64,000 nt of DNA, taken from the NCBI GenBank assembly GCA_028023455.1, contig JAQFVV010012420.1, positions 3,782,001 through 3,846,000 of the forward strand, given 5' to 3'. Source of the DNA: Epiperipatus broadwayi. Its lineage: Eukaryota; Onychophora; Udeonychophora; Euonychophora; Peripatidae. The notes under the pieces are model-generated. The model ran no database searches, was not told where the DNA came from, and worked only from the letters and a program-made list of their open reading frames with translations. This document shows, piece by piece, positions 1-13,042 of this stretch. A program made the translations under genes and the position numbers. The first letter of the stretch is position 1; each line of letters starts with the position of its first letter.

Positions 1-3000
1 ACCTACGTAAGTCAGGTTGTAGTGAGATGGAACTCTAGTGGTGCCGTTTGGAAAACCAAACATAGAAATGTTTAGATGCTTCCAGCCTCTATGGTGCTAC
101 AACCTCTGATGAGCAGGAAATATTGTTGTAGGGGGGGGTTAACATTTGCATTGGGGAATGCCAATCGATAGTTCCTTCCTGCAACATGTTCATCATGAAA
201 TTGTTACAACTGAGGTAATAATGGGGTTGTACTGGTCTGGTTACAATATTATATTAAAATTTTATATCCATTAAAAAAATTATCACGGGAAATATAGTTT
301 ATTTTAAAATTGTTTATTGTAGTTAATAAAAGTTATATTGTTAATGATAATCCTGTTGATAAATATTTTACATATATATATTTTAATTATCAAACTTTTT
401 AATAGTGGCGAGGGGGGACAGCTAGAGAAATCAAGAAAAGTGGGAAATTTTTATTTGGTATTCAATATATCAAAAATGGAGTTTAGATAATAGAACATTA
501 AACTTTTTTTTTACTGCCTAGACTATATTTTTCTTATATATATATATAAATTAGTAATATTTTTTAGTAATTGATTTCATATATGGTTTTATTATTCTAC
601 TAATGTGTGAAAAGCTACAGGTTGGCTTTGCTCACGTTAGTAAAATAAAATGATATAATATAATTAAAAATTAATGTACTTAAAGAATATTTGTATGTAA
701 TAGTAATGCATGAGTTATTAACATCAGTTAAAAATAACCTTCATTGTTTATAAAAATGCATTACAATAGTTATTTTTATCTGTTGTTAATATTTATTGTA
801 TATATTATTTAAATATATTTTAATTTTCAATTATTCTTTTAATCGAAATGATCTTGCAGGTACAGCTAGTTTACTATAACTTTAATAAATTTATGTATTG
901 TTATGGAAATTAATTTTAATTAAATTATTTATTTTTATTAAAATAATCACTTATTAATTACACTTTTAAATATTAATTTATGCAAGAAATAGGTTAAATA
1001 ATATGAACAATATATTTGTATTCCTTGTATATATCTAGTATGTGTGTGTAATTTGATCAAATTTATGCATTTTTTTATTGTGATTTTCTCTCTTATCTAT
1101 GTTATTATTAAAATAAATACTTGAAAACAAATTGTATCAAAAATAATATTTTGTTTGGAACAAAGAAAAAATTTCTAAATAAAGTTTTTATATGTAGGTC
1201 ATGGATTTTGATGGTTGTGTGAAAGTATTCCGATTTCATATAAGACAAAAAAACATTAATAATGGCTAATAGATGTAGATATTAAAAATGGTTGTTAGGT
1301 ACTTTTGTATCTTATTCTTTTCATAAATAGATGTAGATTAATTTTAAAACATAAACATACTAAAATGTATACTTTATGATTACATTTTAAATGAATACCT
1401 TTTAAAATTCTTCATTTTTATATTTTGGTAATTATTATGCTTTATTAGTATTATTGTTTTTTTTTTTATGGTATGTTGGCTTTATGCAGCATCTAATTAA
1501 TATATATTTAATGATGTTTTATATCTTCAACGGATGCATAAAAAATTCAGTATGGTACTGCTAGGAGAAAATATATTAAAATTGTGATTTACAGGACAGC
1601 CATTATTTTAAATACTACAAAATTATAAATATTTTTCAAATAATAATAAATGCTTTCTTTTTTAGTTCAAAAATTATGTAAATATTAAAAAACATGTCTT
1701 CAATATGATAATACTCTTATGCATACATTCATTCAAATTAAGATTTTAATACATCACAGTTTTAACAGCCTGTAACTTTCAATTTTAACTTAATCGTGAA
1801 CCAAGTGAGGATGAATACGTTATTGTAATTTACAAGTAAGATTATTAAAAATCATTTTAACAAACTTGTAAACTATACTTATTTTCTCTCATTAATGCAA
1901 AAATGTGGGCATTGTTGGTTTTTTAAAATGATTTTTTTTTTTTTTTGGAACTTGAATTGTGAATTGTAATTTATTTGAACTTAAGTCTGAATATGTTTAT
2001 ATATTATTGCTACTTATTTGAGAGCTGTGATTTATTTATAGGCATTAAAATTGTTAGAATTTATCTGCTTTTTTATTTGAAAATATATAATTGCAAAAAT
2101 TGTAAATAAAAACCAAAAAATAAATTGTTTTATATTTATTTACATCTTTAATATATTATAATTTAGTTAGGTTAGACCTGTCAATTTCATCCAAGCTGCC
2201 ATTTGGGATGTGTTAACATCAGTGTTAATTAAAGACCAATATTTTGTTGTTCCTTAACTAACACTGATACTATTGATAAGAACATTGAATATTTTTTTGC
2301 ATGATTATTTATAATACGTTTTCTACATCAATCAAATTGAAAATAATATTAATATAGCAAATTACCTCCTACCTTCTTTTTTTTTAGTGAACCAGTTGTT
2401 AAACATTTTGAATATCACCCCTGATTATAACCGAAATTATTTTGATTAAAATTAGCTATATCAAAATATTTTGTGTGTATGTACATTTTAAAAACAACTA
2501 TAAATTCATTTATTAGAAAATATATATTTTTAAATGCTTTTTTTTTTTTACTATTATACAAATATGAAAAAAAAATATAGATAGCTGTTGCTAAAACATG
2601 AACAATTTGCAAATGCAAACATTTTTTAGATATGCAGATAAGCCATAATTGATCTTTTTAAAAATATATATACAGTATATTAGAGAGTAGAGTTGGTCAT
2701 GAGAACTACTGTACGCAAATTAGTTTTGCATTTTCTTTAGTCATTAGTTGCTTAATATCTTCAAACATTTATTGTCCAAATTTTTGATAGTTGAACACAA
2801 GTTTCTGTTTTTTTTATTTTATCTTTCAACCATTTTATTTTATTTGAGTTTGATTTAATAATTTTATATGACATACTTTACTATTTTTAATTTATTATTG
2901 TATTTCTATATGCTTTCATGTTGTTCATATTTCAAATCAATTTTTTATATGGACATTTTTTTTTACCTTACAACCCCTTACATATTAATTACTTCATGTT

Positions 3001-3170
3001 CAGCTAGGTTTTATGGAAGTTTGTTTATTTTGTTATTGAAAATGTTTTTACAAAAATTTATTTTATTTTTCATTTCAGTAGCAGTTTATATTTTTCTAAG
3101 TTGATTTTTTATTTTTTAAACTTTGGCATTTTTTTTTTTTTTAAGTATATATATACATTATTATTAGAAA
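1..3170. other. Upstream non-coding DNA, no gene recognised
   Basis: A+T-rich sequence with poly-T, poly-A and TA-dinucleotide runs. The open frames here are short, of low complexity and resemble no family I know. The CNOT4 start exon opens with an acceptor at 6168-6169, so at least one non-coding 5' exon must lie upstream, either here or outside the window. A good donor match (GTAAGT at about 7-12) sits at the very left edge, but nothing shows that it is used. Confidence 0.5.
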
Positions 3171-3176
3171 ACAAAT

Positions 3177-3415
3177 ACAACTCTCCATCCTAATGCCATA
3201 TTACATTAACTTGAGTAATCAGTGATTACTATATCCATATAATATCCTCATCCTTAGACCAATTTCTAGCTTTTGCCATTATTAATGAAATTGGGAACCC
3301 AAAGTTTGAAGCCAGAAATTGCTTTGAGGGTGGAGATTTTATATGCAACTAGTAATTCATTGATTACTCAAGATTAGGATTATATGGCACGGCACTAAAA
3401 TGGAGAGCTATGTAT
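3177..3415. repeat. Old degraded foldback repeat (same family as 15196, 26316 and 53826)
   Basis: The two ends are imperfect inverted copies. The left side reads CTCTCCATCCTAATGCCATA and the right side ends ATATGGCACGGCACTAAAATGGAGAG. The interior carries diverged versions of family landmarks: a GAGTAATCAGTGATTACT-like segment, 'ACCAATTTCTAGC' on the left and 'GCCAGAAATTGCTT' on the right. It is much more diverged than the other copies, so it is the oldest one seen here. Confidence 0.55.
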
Positions 3416-3593
3416 CTTGTCTCATTAAGGTGGGGAATTTGTTGGTTTGTTATGATATTATTAAATAATTTTTCTTATATTTATTCGTATTTTATTGATA
3501 GATGGTGGAACAAAAGTGAAAATTGAATATATTGGTAAATTTGCAAACCACAGATAATTTATCATTGAGGATTTATATAAATCTTATGATATA

Positions 3594-4475
3594 TGAGGGA
3601 GCACCCCAAAAAAATCTGGAATCATTCTCTGGTGGGAATTGCGTTATAGTAATTGCTTTTGACTTTGGTTGCTTTTTACAGAGATTTTTTTCCATCAATC
3701 CGTCAACCAACATTAAGCGAAAATGTGCTGCCTAGTAAATTATTTTCTTAAGTGCCTCTTGCTTGCTTGTCAATTTTTATGATGACCGAAAAGTTGGAAT
3801 AATGTGAAATTTTGTTTTCTGTTAAAGAAAACACAGGGGAAATGGTTGTAATGCTTGAAACAGCTTACAAGCAAGTTGCTCTGGGGGAAACGCAAGTTTC
3901 TGAGGGTTTTAATAGAATAGTTCAAATTTACCATGTCCTAAAAAAATGCACAGCAAGTAAAGTCCATTGTCAAGCCAGTGCTGTTATATATATATAAATA
4001 ATCTTGTTCATTCAGAATTCATTTGTAAAGATTAGGCATTTTACCTCTAAGTCCTGAATTGTTTGCATGATGTGGTAAAATGAAAGCATAATTTGTGGTA
4101 AAGTGGGGAATGCAAGTTTTACCATGACCCATACATAAAGCCCTGAGTTTGAAGCAATTTTTAAACAACAACATTTATCAGCATTTCCATCCACCATAAT
4201 TATCTGATCTTGTTTTGTGTGGCTTCTTATTTCTCCAAATGAAAAAATACCTTAAAAAAAGGTTTTGTAGACTTGGAAGTGGTGACGAAAAAGCTAATGA
4301 AAGCATTAAAAGGCATCACTTTGCAAAAGTTTCGAGACTGCTTTGAAAGGTGGAAACACATTTAGACCAGTGCATTGTATCAAATGGACATTAGTTTCAA
4401 AGGAGATTCAATATGTAACATCTAAAAACAAATACAATATTTTAATACGAAATTCCAGATTTTTTTGGGTGCCCC
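3594..4475 (+). mobile_element. mariner-like DNA transposon, internally deleted relic
   Basis: The ends are imperfect terminal inverted repeats. The 5' end contains GCACCCCAAAAAAATCTGGA and the 3' end contains CCAGATTTTTTTGGGTGCCC, followed by TA at 4476-4477. A TA also lies just before the 5' end (3592-3593), which fits the TA target site of the mariner family. Between them are recognisable N- and C-terminal pieces of a mariner transposase. The whole unit is about 0.88 kb, shorter than the usual 1.3 kb, so the middle is deleted. The exact 5' boundary is uncertain by a few bases because the two ends differ there. Confidence 0.8.
3780..4412 (+). pseudogene. Broken mariner transposase
   Basis: The N-terminal part begins at an ATG near 3782 (MTEKLE then a stop) and continues as an HTH-type segment, GEMVVMLETAYKQVALGETQ, ending VSEGFNRI. 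This is the pattern of the mariner DNA-binding domain (E.l.mL..AYG..aLs.tqV.eW..RF). From about 4118 the C-terminal part appears: a remnant of the HDNAPAH region, then ALSLKQFLNNN, then HPP*LSDLVLCGF, corresponding to HPPYSPDLAPCDF, which carries the third catalytic Asp. It ends with FRDCFERWKH and FKGD, corresponding to the family's FQ.CFe.WK...YFEGD ending. Stop codons, frame shifts and loss of the central catalytic region make it non-functional. Family assignment rests on this motif order and on the terminal repeats. Confidence 0.8.
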
Positions 4476-4485
4476 TATTGCATTT

Positions 4486-6169
4486 AATATTTAGTTTTTG
4501 CATTAATATATGCACACGTGTACTTGTATTAATGTTGTGTGTGGTATATATTGACATTTCAGCATGTCTTGTCCAGTATTTTTTGGGAAAAGTTGAATTT
4601 GAGAGGGGTAAAAAATGATTTAGTTACTTTTAAAATGGCAAAATATCTAGTGATATTTTTAAAAAAAAACTATACTATGTTCCTTTGCAAAATATGAAAA
4701 GTATGAAAATACTGTTCTAATTGTAATTGCTAAAATTATGAAGAAAAAAAATTACTAATAATTTTCTTTTTATAGGTTTATTCAATCAGTTTTCCTCTTT
4801 GATTAATATTAGAAATTTAAATTTGATTAATAAATAAATAAAGTTAAAATGATGCATTATATCTATATTTATTTTTTTCCATTAATGGAAAAACAGTAAA
4901 AGTTTATTCAAAATTATAAAGTCATTTAATGATTGTTTACTAAAGTATTTATGAAGTACTTTATTTCAGATTTTTATAGTTCAAAATATTTTACATTTAT
5001 TGATTGCAAAAAGTATATGTATATATTATATAATTTTAATGTTTTATTAATCCTTAATTCAATTTTTTTTGGTTTTTTTTCTAATAAATTTGTTTTTATT
5101 TTATTGAAAAAATCTTAAATGATATTCAAAAGATTTCTGTTTCTGCAGTAATTTTTTAGTAAGAAATCTTTTCTATTTGCAGCTAATTCAATCCTGGAAG
5201 ATTTAAGATAATTTAAAGCATCATCTGGAATAAAAAATAGAGTGTGGATAAAATAAAAGAATTTGAAAATAAGTTTATTAAAAATCAAATAAAAATGTTT
5301 TGGAAAACTATATTATTATTTTATATATATATATTTTATTATTAAAATTTATGAAAATTCAGATATTGGAACAATCCATATTTCAGATTAAAAGACAAAA
5401 ATTATCCATGTGGAAAAATAGTGCTTTGGTTTCATGAATTATCACTGATAAATGCAAAGAAAGTATAGATCGAGAAATGGCACTGATTTCTGAATTCAAA
5501 AAGTACGCAATTGATATGGAGAAAGTTATAAATTTAACTTAAGCATTAACAATTCACTTTATTTATTGTTTAACTGATTGATTAAGTATTATTGTAATAT
5601 ACTTTATATCTTATTTAAAAATTGTGTGTAGTTTATTCAGACATTGTTTGCAACTACGTGTTTTTGTTAATACCAATAAAAAATGTATTTATGTTTTTGA
5701 TAAGAAAAATTGAAAATATGAGTGTTATTATTACCATTTATATAAGGGCAACTGTCCCTCACAAAGCTTAATAATTTGCTGTTATTATTTTGAATATGTT
5801 GATATATATATATTGGTTTATTACAAAGGATTTCATTTTTATACTGTCAGAAAACAGTGGTAAACTATGATAATGATAGTGTTATCATTGATCATATTAT
5901 TTTGTTGCTTTAGAATCTCAACCTCTTTTGGGACAGAAAATGGTGAACTGAAATAAGATTAAATAAATAAAATATAAAATTGCAATGCATTTTTAGATGC
6001 ATTTGCATTTATTTTTGCACAATGGATTTCTTGGTTATTTGGAAAATTAAATTTCAGTACAATTTATAAATAATCCACATTTTACATGGTGTATTTTAGA
6101 ATAGGTTTTTTAAAAATCATTTTATGAAATTTCTTAAATACAGTGGGAAATTTTATTTCATTTCTTTAG
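4486..6169. other. Upstream non-coding DNA
   Basis: A+T-rich sequence between the mariner relic and the first coding exon of CNOT4. It ends in a T-rich tract and AG at 6168-6169, the acceptor of the start exon. I recognise no other gene or repeat in it. Confidence 0.5.
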
Positions 6170-6243
6170 GTGAGGTCTTGAGTGCTGCTTTTTCTAAGCT
6201 GTGATCTTTCAAAATGTCTGCAAATGAAGAGCAAAATATTGAG
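6170..6243 (+). CDS. CNOT4: CNOT4 start exon: 5' UTR end plus residues 1-10
   Basis: CNOT4 is the RING-type E3 ubiquitin ligase of the CCR4-NOT complex, which links mRNA deadenylation and ribosome quality control to ubiquitination. This exon follows the acceptor TTTCTTTAG (ending 6169) and holds 44 bases of 5' UTR. The ATG at 6214-6216 has A at -3 and encodes MSANEEQNIE. An in-frame TGA at 6202-6204 fixes this as the first possible start in this transcript. The donor is GAG|GTATGT at 6243/6244, phase 0. The N-terminus is three residues shorter before the RING than in the human protein as I remember it. Because an acceptor precedes the UTR, the promoter and a leader exon lie further upstream and were not identified. 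Confidence 0.88.
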
Positions 6244-7708
6244 GTATGTTTGTATGTGTATGTGATAAAATAACTTATGAGTTTATGTTCACTAATGAAT
6301 TTTGAACATGTTTATAGCAGCAAATGGTTAACATTTTTTTATGCATTTAAGTTTATATTTTACGATTTTTGTCAAAGCAACATGTGCTATTGTGATGTTT
6401 TCCTAAGTTAGAAAAATAAAGCTATCAAGAAACATTAAAAAAAAAGAGAAGAGACATGAATGGTGGTATTCTTTTAGAATGTGCATTTTGTGAAGATATG
6501 ATAATGGCTTGAGATTTGTTTCTTTAATATATGAATTAACAAATATATGAAGAAATCTAGAGATTTCAATCAGCAAATGATTCCCTGATGGATTTATGAA
6601 TCTTCCAATTGTGCTACTATATGCATAGTTAATTATGTTATTCGTGATTGTGTTTTCCTTAATTGTGGCTGTTAAATTCCATTTCTGAAGTAGAACAATT
6701 TTGATATCTCACACAGACAATTGTTGAGCATTTAAAAAGTCTTTAAAAAAGAGTTACAATTTAAGCATAGCATTAAGAAACAGAAATGCCAATACATGTC
6801 ACTGTATTAATTTAAAATTAACAAAAACAAGATTTTAGCCATATTGACCATTTATTGACTCCATTTTAAATCCAAAGTCATATATTTAGAAAATTTAAGT
6901 ATAAATTAGTGGAATATTAGAACCATGAATGAGCTACAAAAAATAAAAAATTTTGGTTTGAAAAGAAAAGCCATTTAAATATAGAAGTTAGCTGAAACTT
7001 ATCCAGATCAGTCTGGTGGTTTATTTAGATATATGTACATACTAATAAACAATAGTGAGATAGAAATTGCTAAAGTAGCTGTATAATGATAATGGGCAAT
7101 AGAAAGCTGTGATAGTGTAGATAGAGCAGATAAAACTGTGATCTAAGAATAAGAAGTGAGGGAATTGAATAATTTAGTTTTTGTAAATAAAATAGCATAA
7201 TAATAATAATGAGTATTTAATTTAAAAATTAGAAAAGGAGATATGCAAATATCATTCATGCAAACAGAGTTCAATTGAAGTATTTATTCTTTAGGAACAA
7301 TAACCTTTAATTGATATTTATTTTTATCATAATTTACTAGTAGTAGATTGAAGTTAAGTTTTAAGAAAATAAAATCTGAGCCAAGATATAGTGAACCATT
7401 ATTAGATTAAAAGTATGTGGATTTTTTTTTTAATTAAGTAATAATAAATGATAAAAAATTCAAATAAAAGATAAAAATTAATAAAGAAAAATTTAAAGGC
7501 AGTTGTGGTACAGATATTCGATATGAGAAGTAGAAATGAATTGGTGGAAGTATATTCAATGGTTTACATGTTTTAGATTGAGAATTGCTACATTACAAAT
7601 TATTCTTGTTTAATTACTGGATTTTTAGCGAGATATTTTTTGTTTAAAATTTAAGCGAATAATTTTTGCTTTTTGAAGTTAAAATAAAATTCTAATATTT
7701 TTTTCCAG
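6244..7708 (+). other. CNOT4 intron 1
   Basis: A 1,465 bp phase-0 intron, GTATGT...TTTTTTTCCAG. It is A+T-rich and I see no recognisable element in it. Confidence 0.8.
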
Positions 7709-7777
7709 TGCCCTTTGTGCATGGAACCTCTGGAAATGGATGACATCAATTTTTTCCCTTGCACTTGTGGTTACCAG
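7709..7777 (+). CDS. CNOT4: CNOT4 exon, residues 11-33: first half of RING finger
   Basis: This 69-base exon encodes CPLCMEPLEMDDINFFPCTC then GYQ. It lies between the acceptor TTTTCCAG (ending 7708) and the donor CAG|GTAATA, phase 0 on both sides. It supplies zinc ligands C11, C14, C28 and C30 of the C4C4-type RING that is characteristic of CNOT4 (all cysteines, no histidine). The RING recruits the E2 enzyme (UBE2D family in animals). The ATG-initiated frame that reads through the donor into the intron is not the real protein. Confidence 0.95.
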
Positions 7778-8385
7778 GTAATATTTTTATATTTGTTAAG
7801 TGATCCAAAACGTTTTTTTTTTATTGTATTATTCAAAAAATTTGATCAAAAAACTTTTTTTTGGTTTAAAAAAAAAAAACATTTTCAAAATAATAATGGA
7901 TTTTGTCTTTTTAAAAAGCATAATATGTGGAATCATTTTACTTCTTGCATTATAACTTTTAGATAGATGATAACAGTTTGTTTTGAAAAATTGTTATAAA
8001 AAAATATAAACATTTTGTACCAAATATAAACTATAGTTTATCAATAAAATATTTCATTAACATTTTTATTTGTTGTAAACTTAGAATGTTTAGCAAGAGA
8101 ATAATACATTTAAATTTGTGAGAAAACATGAAATTCTTGTATAGAGAAATATTACTAAGCAAGTTTGTATTAGTACTTTTGTTGATATACAGTTATCAAT
8201 CTTTAAATGTATGCATCTCTTATAAAAACCAATAACTGTATGGCATCCTGCAAATGAATTTACTTTATAATATTTGTCTATACATGACCATTTATTCTTA
8301 AGACATGTATTACAGCTTTATCATAGTTTTCATTACTAAATACCTGTTAGATATTAGCAAATAAAAGTCTTAATAAAATCTATAT

Positions 8386-10986
8386 TGTAACCTTCTCCTC
8401 AGATCATTGGACAATCTGTCCTACACATTTCTGGGTGTCATAATCCCATATAACCTACATCATCCCTAATCAATCAATCAAGCCACCACGTTACGTGGTA
8501 TAATCCCAATTGTAACCATCTTCTAGATTGCTGTAATCGTAACTGAATCATACCGCACATTTTAGGTGCTATAATCTTCCCTGAAGCCTTCCCGCTAATC
8601 TAACTAGTCCAATTTATACGTTTGGAAACCATATCTTTCTCTGTAACCTTCCTAGCTACAACTAATCTAGGATTTATGCCTAAAATAAATGAAAAACTAA
8701 AGATTTCTTTATTAGCTAAGCTCGCATGAAACTATAATCTTAGAGAAGATCACAAGGTGGATTAATAATTTCTGGTCAAGCTAGCCTCAAAATCCACAAA
8801 CAAGCAGATAACCAAAAGAAATTATAAAATAAACTTCATATTTGTCAAACTAATAAATAATAATTAGATTGATGAAATGAATATGAAATTAGAAGTATAA
8901 ATTAGGCAATAAGCGAATGAGGATGTAAATGATTAAATGAATGATGAAAATAAGTAATAATTAAATAATAAAATAAAATGAGTCTGAGAATGAAGATGTG
9001 TAAGAGTGAATGGATGATTAAGATGAGAATGGAATAAGAGCTAATGAATGATGAGTGAATTAGGATAATGAATTGGGATGAAAAAAGAGAATAAAGAAAG
9101 ATTGAAATGACAGATGAGAGGAATGATGATGATGAAATATAATGTACAGAACTCTAAATTTGATATTGAATTAAATGATAATAAGACAATTAAATAGAAT
9201 ACAGATTCTAAGCTTACTAAGACCAGAATATTCACCATAAAGTCAAAACTAACTATACATTTCAGACAAAAGAAGTAATAGATACTTTAAAGTTTGGTTG
9301 ACCTTATATCTCACGGTGAATGTAACACAATTCCACTCTAATTACAATAATTAACTGGATACAAATTTACCATTAAATTCCAATCCTATCACAAATTGAT
9401 ATAATTTATCCTTCTCAGGGTTCACATAGCTTAAAAGGTGATATACAAGATATACTTGGGTCAGTGAGAGGGATTTTGCCACTACCCAAGCATAACACAC
9501 ACAAAATAGCTCTTAATACTGAATTGAATTACTAAATATTCAATAATTTCAAATAAATTCCCTAACTATGCTAAACTTTAAGCTTTAATAAGTAAGAGTA
9601 ATTTTTCAATAGCTAAACGCAATAGCTTTCCAACTTTCTTTCTCCATTAATTAGAAACAAGGCAACCAAGACCAGTGAATGATAGATCTGTGGATTCAAA
9701 TGAACTGATCAAACCAATATTAGGTTTTTAATCTCTGAGTATATCACTTAAACTAATATTCTTTAGGTTAGTATGTTTAATTATTAAGTTATGATGCCCT
9801 AGATATGCTCATAAATTATAGGGCTTAACACAATTATTCGGATATACCTATATATAGTGACTTTTACAATATTGATTGATGATAATTTCCCTATAATCAC
9901 AGGATCTGTCGATAACAATAACAATAATATAATGTGTGGTGTGTGTTGATTAGCAATAAGAATTCTGAAGACTAAATAAAATTTTAACGCAACAATATTT
10001 ATTTACATTATGTACAAGTCTCTTTCAGACATATTACATGAAACAAGATAAATCCATTCCAAAATTAGGGATGGAAATTAATGATGTGGTAAGTAATGAC
10101 CAACTAATATGACAAACATTTTGGATATGTTTCTTTATTATTCTATCAGGTAGACTAAGACAGTTAAACTTATTTGAACTATCTTAGCATTGAAATTGCA
10201 AACAAAATGTATTAATATCCTTTGGATATGTGCAACTTTTAAATGTAAAAAACAAAACAAAAAAACCTCTAAATTACAATTTATTATATCAAACTGTAGC
10301 TGTTTGAGTTATTAGAATATGATAAGGGCAATTATCATACTCCAATACAAGTAATAATTTATTATAATTTACTATATAAAAAATTTCCTTTTATTGATGT
10401 GGGGCAAACATCATAAGTTAAATGCACATATGACACTACAACATTCACTATGTCCACCACTTAACCATTTATTAATTAACTGATCTTACTAAGTCATCAG
10501 TAAATACCTACTTGTTGAAAAACCAATCCACATTGTCCATGTACACACCTTGCTCTTTTACATAAAAGTTCTACAAACACTAGTAAGTTTTGGTTGGTCT
10601 GTTTATAAACTGATGAAGATTACACATCAGAAAGACACTATTTCAATTAGATAACACTATAGCTATATCAGTGTCCCACAATCTGACTATCTTATCCTTG
10701 CTATTTGATCTAAAACACACTACACTTTATCATACACGGTGGAATATTAACTATATAACTTCTTGAGGGATCTAAATAAAGGAGGCTCTACAAAACAACA
10801 TGATAGTTGTATATCAAGAAACAACATAATAGTTGTATAAGAATATGGCCAATTCTGATATCTTTTCATAGGTATAAAAGTGTGGGCAGTGCCTCTTCAC
10901 TGGAAAACAGAATTCAGACCATGGAGTCATCCTTTTTTTTTAGGCTTAACTATGCTGTAAGCACTAACTTTTAATCAGCCCCAACA
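8386..10986. mobile_element. Candidate solo LTR or other 2.6 kb insertion with TG...CA ends
   Basis: The block starts TGTAACCTTCTCC and ends AGCCCCAACA. It is bordered on both sides by ATAT (8382-8385 and 10987-10990), which could be a 4 bp target duplication but is weak in such A+T-rich DNA. Near the right end is TATAAAAG (about 10873) on the + strand. Near the left end are about four degenerate 60-70 bp tandem units sharing a 'TATAATCCC'-like core (about 8437, 8497, 8568 and 8629). It contains no coding domain that I recognise. Orientation and class are undecided. Confidence 0.4.
8425..8660. repeat. Degenerate tandem repeat, about 60-70 bp unit, four copies
   Basis: Successive units carry GTCATAATCCC, GGTATAATCCC, GCTATAATCTTCC and CCATATCTTTC, each followed some bases later by a variant of TAACC or AAGCC plus TTC. 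The spacing is 60-71 bases. They lie at one end of the TG...CA block and look like subterminal repeats. Confidence 0.5.
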
Positions 10987-12220
10987 ATATCATCCTCTCA
11001 TATTAATTAACAATGGGGAATTCTCCATCATCCCCTGTACAATATTAATTATTATTATATCTAAGGCTCTTATATGTAGCCCAAACTCATCCTAAAATCT
11101 ATCACAAATTCTGATCAATACAATAGCAAGGTAAAACAACACTAATAATCTCATTGGAAACATAAATATTCCATTGCACATTGCAGAAACTGTTAATGTT
11201 TTATAAACAGACCACCAATATTAGTAAAATAACCATTAATTATTTCAAAATAATAATTATACCTTTTATTATAGCAAGCCATGTACACGTAAACAAGGAG
11301 GATTAAACTACATTTCGTATTTAAAGCGGACATTTTCGTTCATAAGCCAAATTAAGCAATAATAAAAAAAATACTTATTAAATTATTTTATATAATAGAA
11401 CAATGATATCATTATGTGTATATATTTTGACCAGTTTGGGTCTATTTGTTCCCCTCCTCAATATAATATTAACATCTGTTTTAGCAGTGAAAGAGATAAA
11501 CATTTCTCTTTCTTACCAGATAAATAATATTTAACATTATGCTTTCCCTTCATTGGGAAAATAATATAAATATGGATAATGAATGTATATAACTTTATAC
11601 ACAGCTACATCATTACTTAGTATATTCTATATCCTGATATATATATATAAAAAAAACTAATGTCTGAATAACACATGAAAGAAAAAAAAATGCATTACAA
11701 TATTATATATAGCAATTAACAAACTAAACAAACATTACATTTTCTACCATTGGACTTTATCGAAGTTTGATTCGTTCTTATAAAGTAAAACAACATGAAA
11801 ACGGATATGATAAGCAAACATTCCTGAGTAATATATATATATATTGGTTATCTGGTTCAATATTAACATCTTCGGACAAAATTCAAACATTTCTCTAATG
11901 GCAATAGAAATCCTTTATCGGTTTGTGTACTAATGCTGAAGCAATATTAAAACATTTTCGAGAATAAGTCATTTAAAATAGGTTTAATTAATATCTATTG
12001 ATTTGTCAATTTTTATTTTTTTTTCATCTGCGCGAAGATCTGTTATACTTTTAAATAATCTGGGTGATTTTAAGACCATTTAAAATATCACGTTGCAAGT
12101 TATTCACTAACGATAAAATAAATAATTTTTTTTTTTCATTTCCCTTTTATCAGCAAATTATGATGTTTTAAGTTATACTGAGAAGAATCTATTTAATTAT
12201 AAATACAATCTTCTAAGCGA

Positions 12221-12565
12221 TTTTAATTAATATGTAACATATATTTCTCCAAATGTAGCACAATTATAATCAGTTTATTACGATCTTTGAAAATAAACTT
12301 TTAAATCATTTATGGATTTTGTTTACTTTGTTTTTCATTTTAATTAATATGTAATATATATATATTTTCCCAAATGTAGCACAATTATAATCAGTTTATT
12401 ACGATCTTTGAAAATAAACTTTTAAATCATTTATGGATTTTGTTTACTTTGTTTTTCATTTTAATTAATATATATATATTTTCCCAAATGTAGCACAATT
12501 ATAATCAGTTTATTATGATCTTTGAAAATAAACTTTTAAATCATTTATGGATTTTGTTTACTTTT
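12221..12565. repeat. Tandem repeat, 117-121 bp unit, about 2.9 copies
   Basis: Units start with TTTTAATTAATAT at 12221, about 12338 and about 12459. All contain AAATGTAGCACAATTATAAT, a GATCTTTGAAAATAAACTT segment and GGATTTTGTTTAC. Units differ mainly in the length of a TA run after the start, typical of slippage. It lies in intron 2 and has no coding content. Confidence 0.9.
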
Positions 12566-13042
12566 TTTTTTCCCCGTCCACAGTAATGGTTACAATCTTA
12601 AATAATCTGGGTAATTTTAAACACTTAAAATATTATTACTTTATATGTTGTATAATCAAGAAAAAAAATCAATATTTTTTTATTCACTATTATTGGCAAT
12701 TTATTTCATATTTAAGAATGTTAAGCAGAATTGATTTAATAGTAAGCAATTATTAATAATATATATACATGACTGCTTCCCGGGGAATATCAGAGCAGAC
12801 AATATCTCTTCCCAATGAAATAAGAAATATTTTATGCACTTTTCTTTTCAAACTAATTACTTTATATGATTTAAAGTGAAATTTTAATTTCTTCATTATT
12901 TCTTGAAACTTTTCTTCAAATGATTTAGAATATTTTTTTGAAATATTAATTTATACACAAACGGATTTTTCTGCTTAATGCTGAATTAATGGCCGCGCGA
13001 AAATTAAAATACTTTATTTATTTTTTTTTTTTCAGTCTAAAT

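Noticed and set aside
4012-4197. Minus-strand 61-codon frame
   Set aside because: The plus strand here encodes the C-terminal part of the mariner transposase; the minus frame is a shadow.
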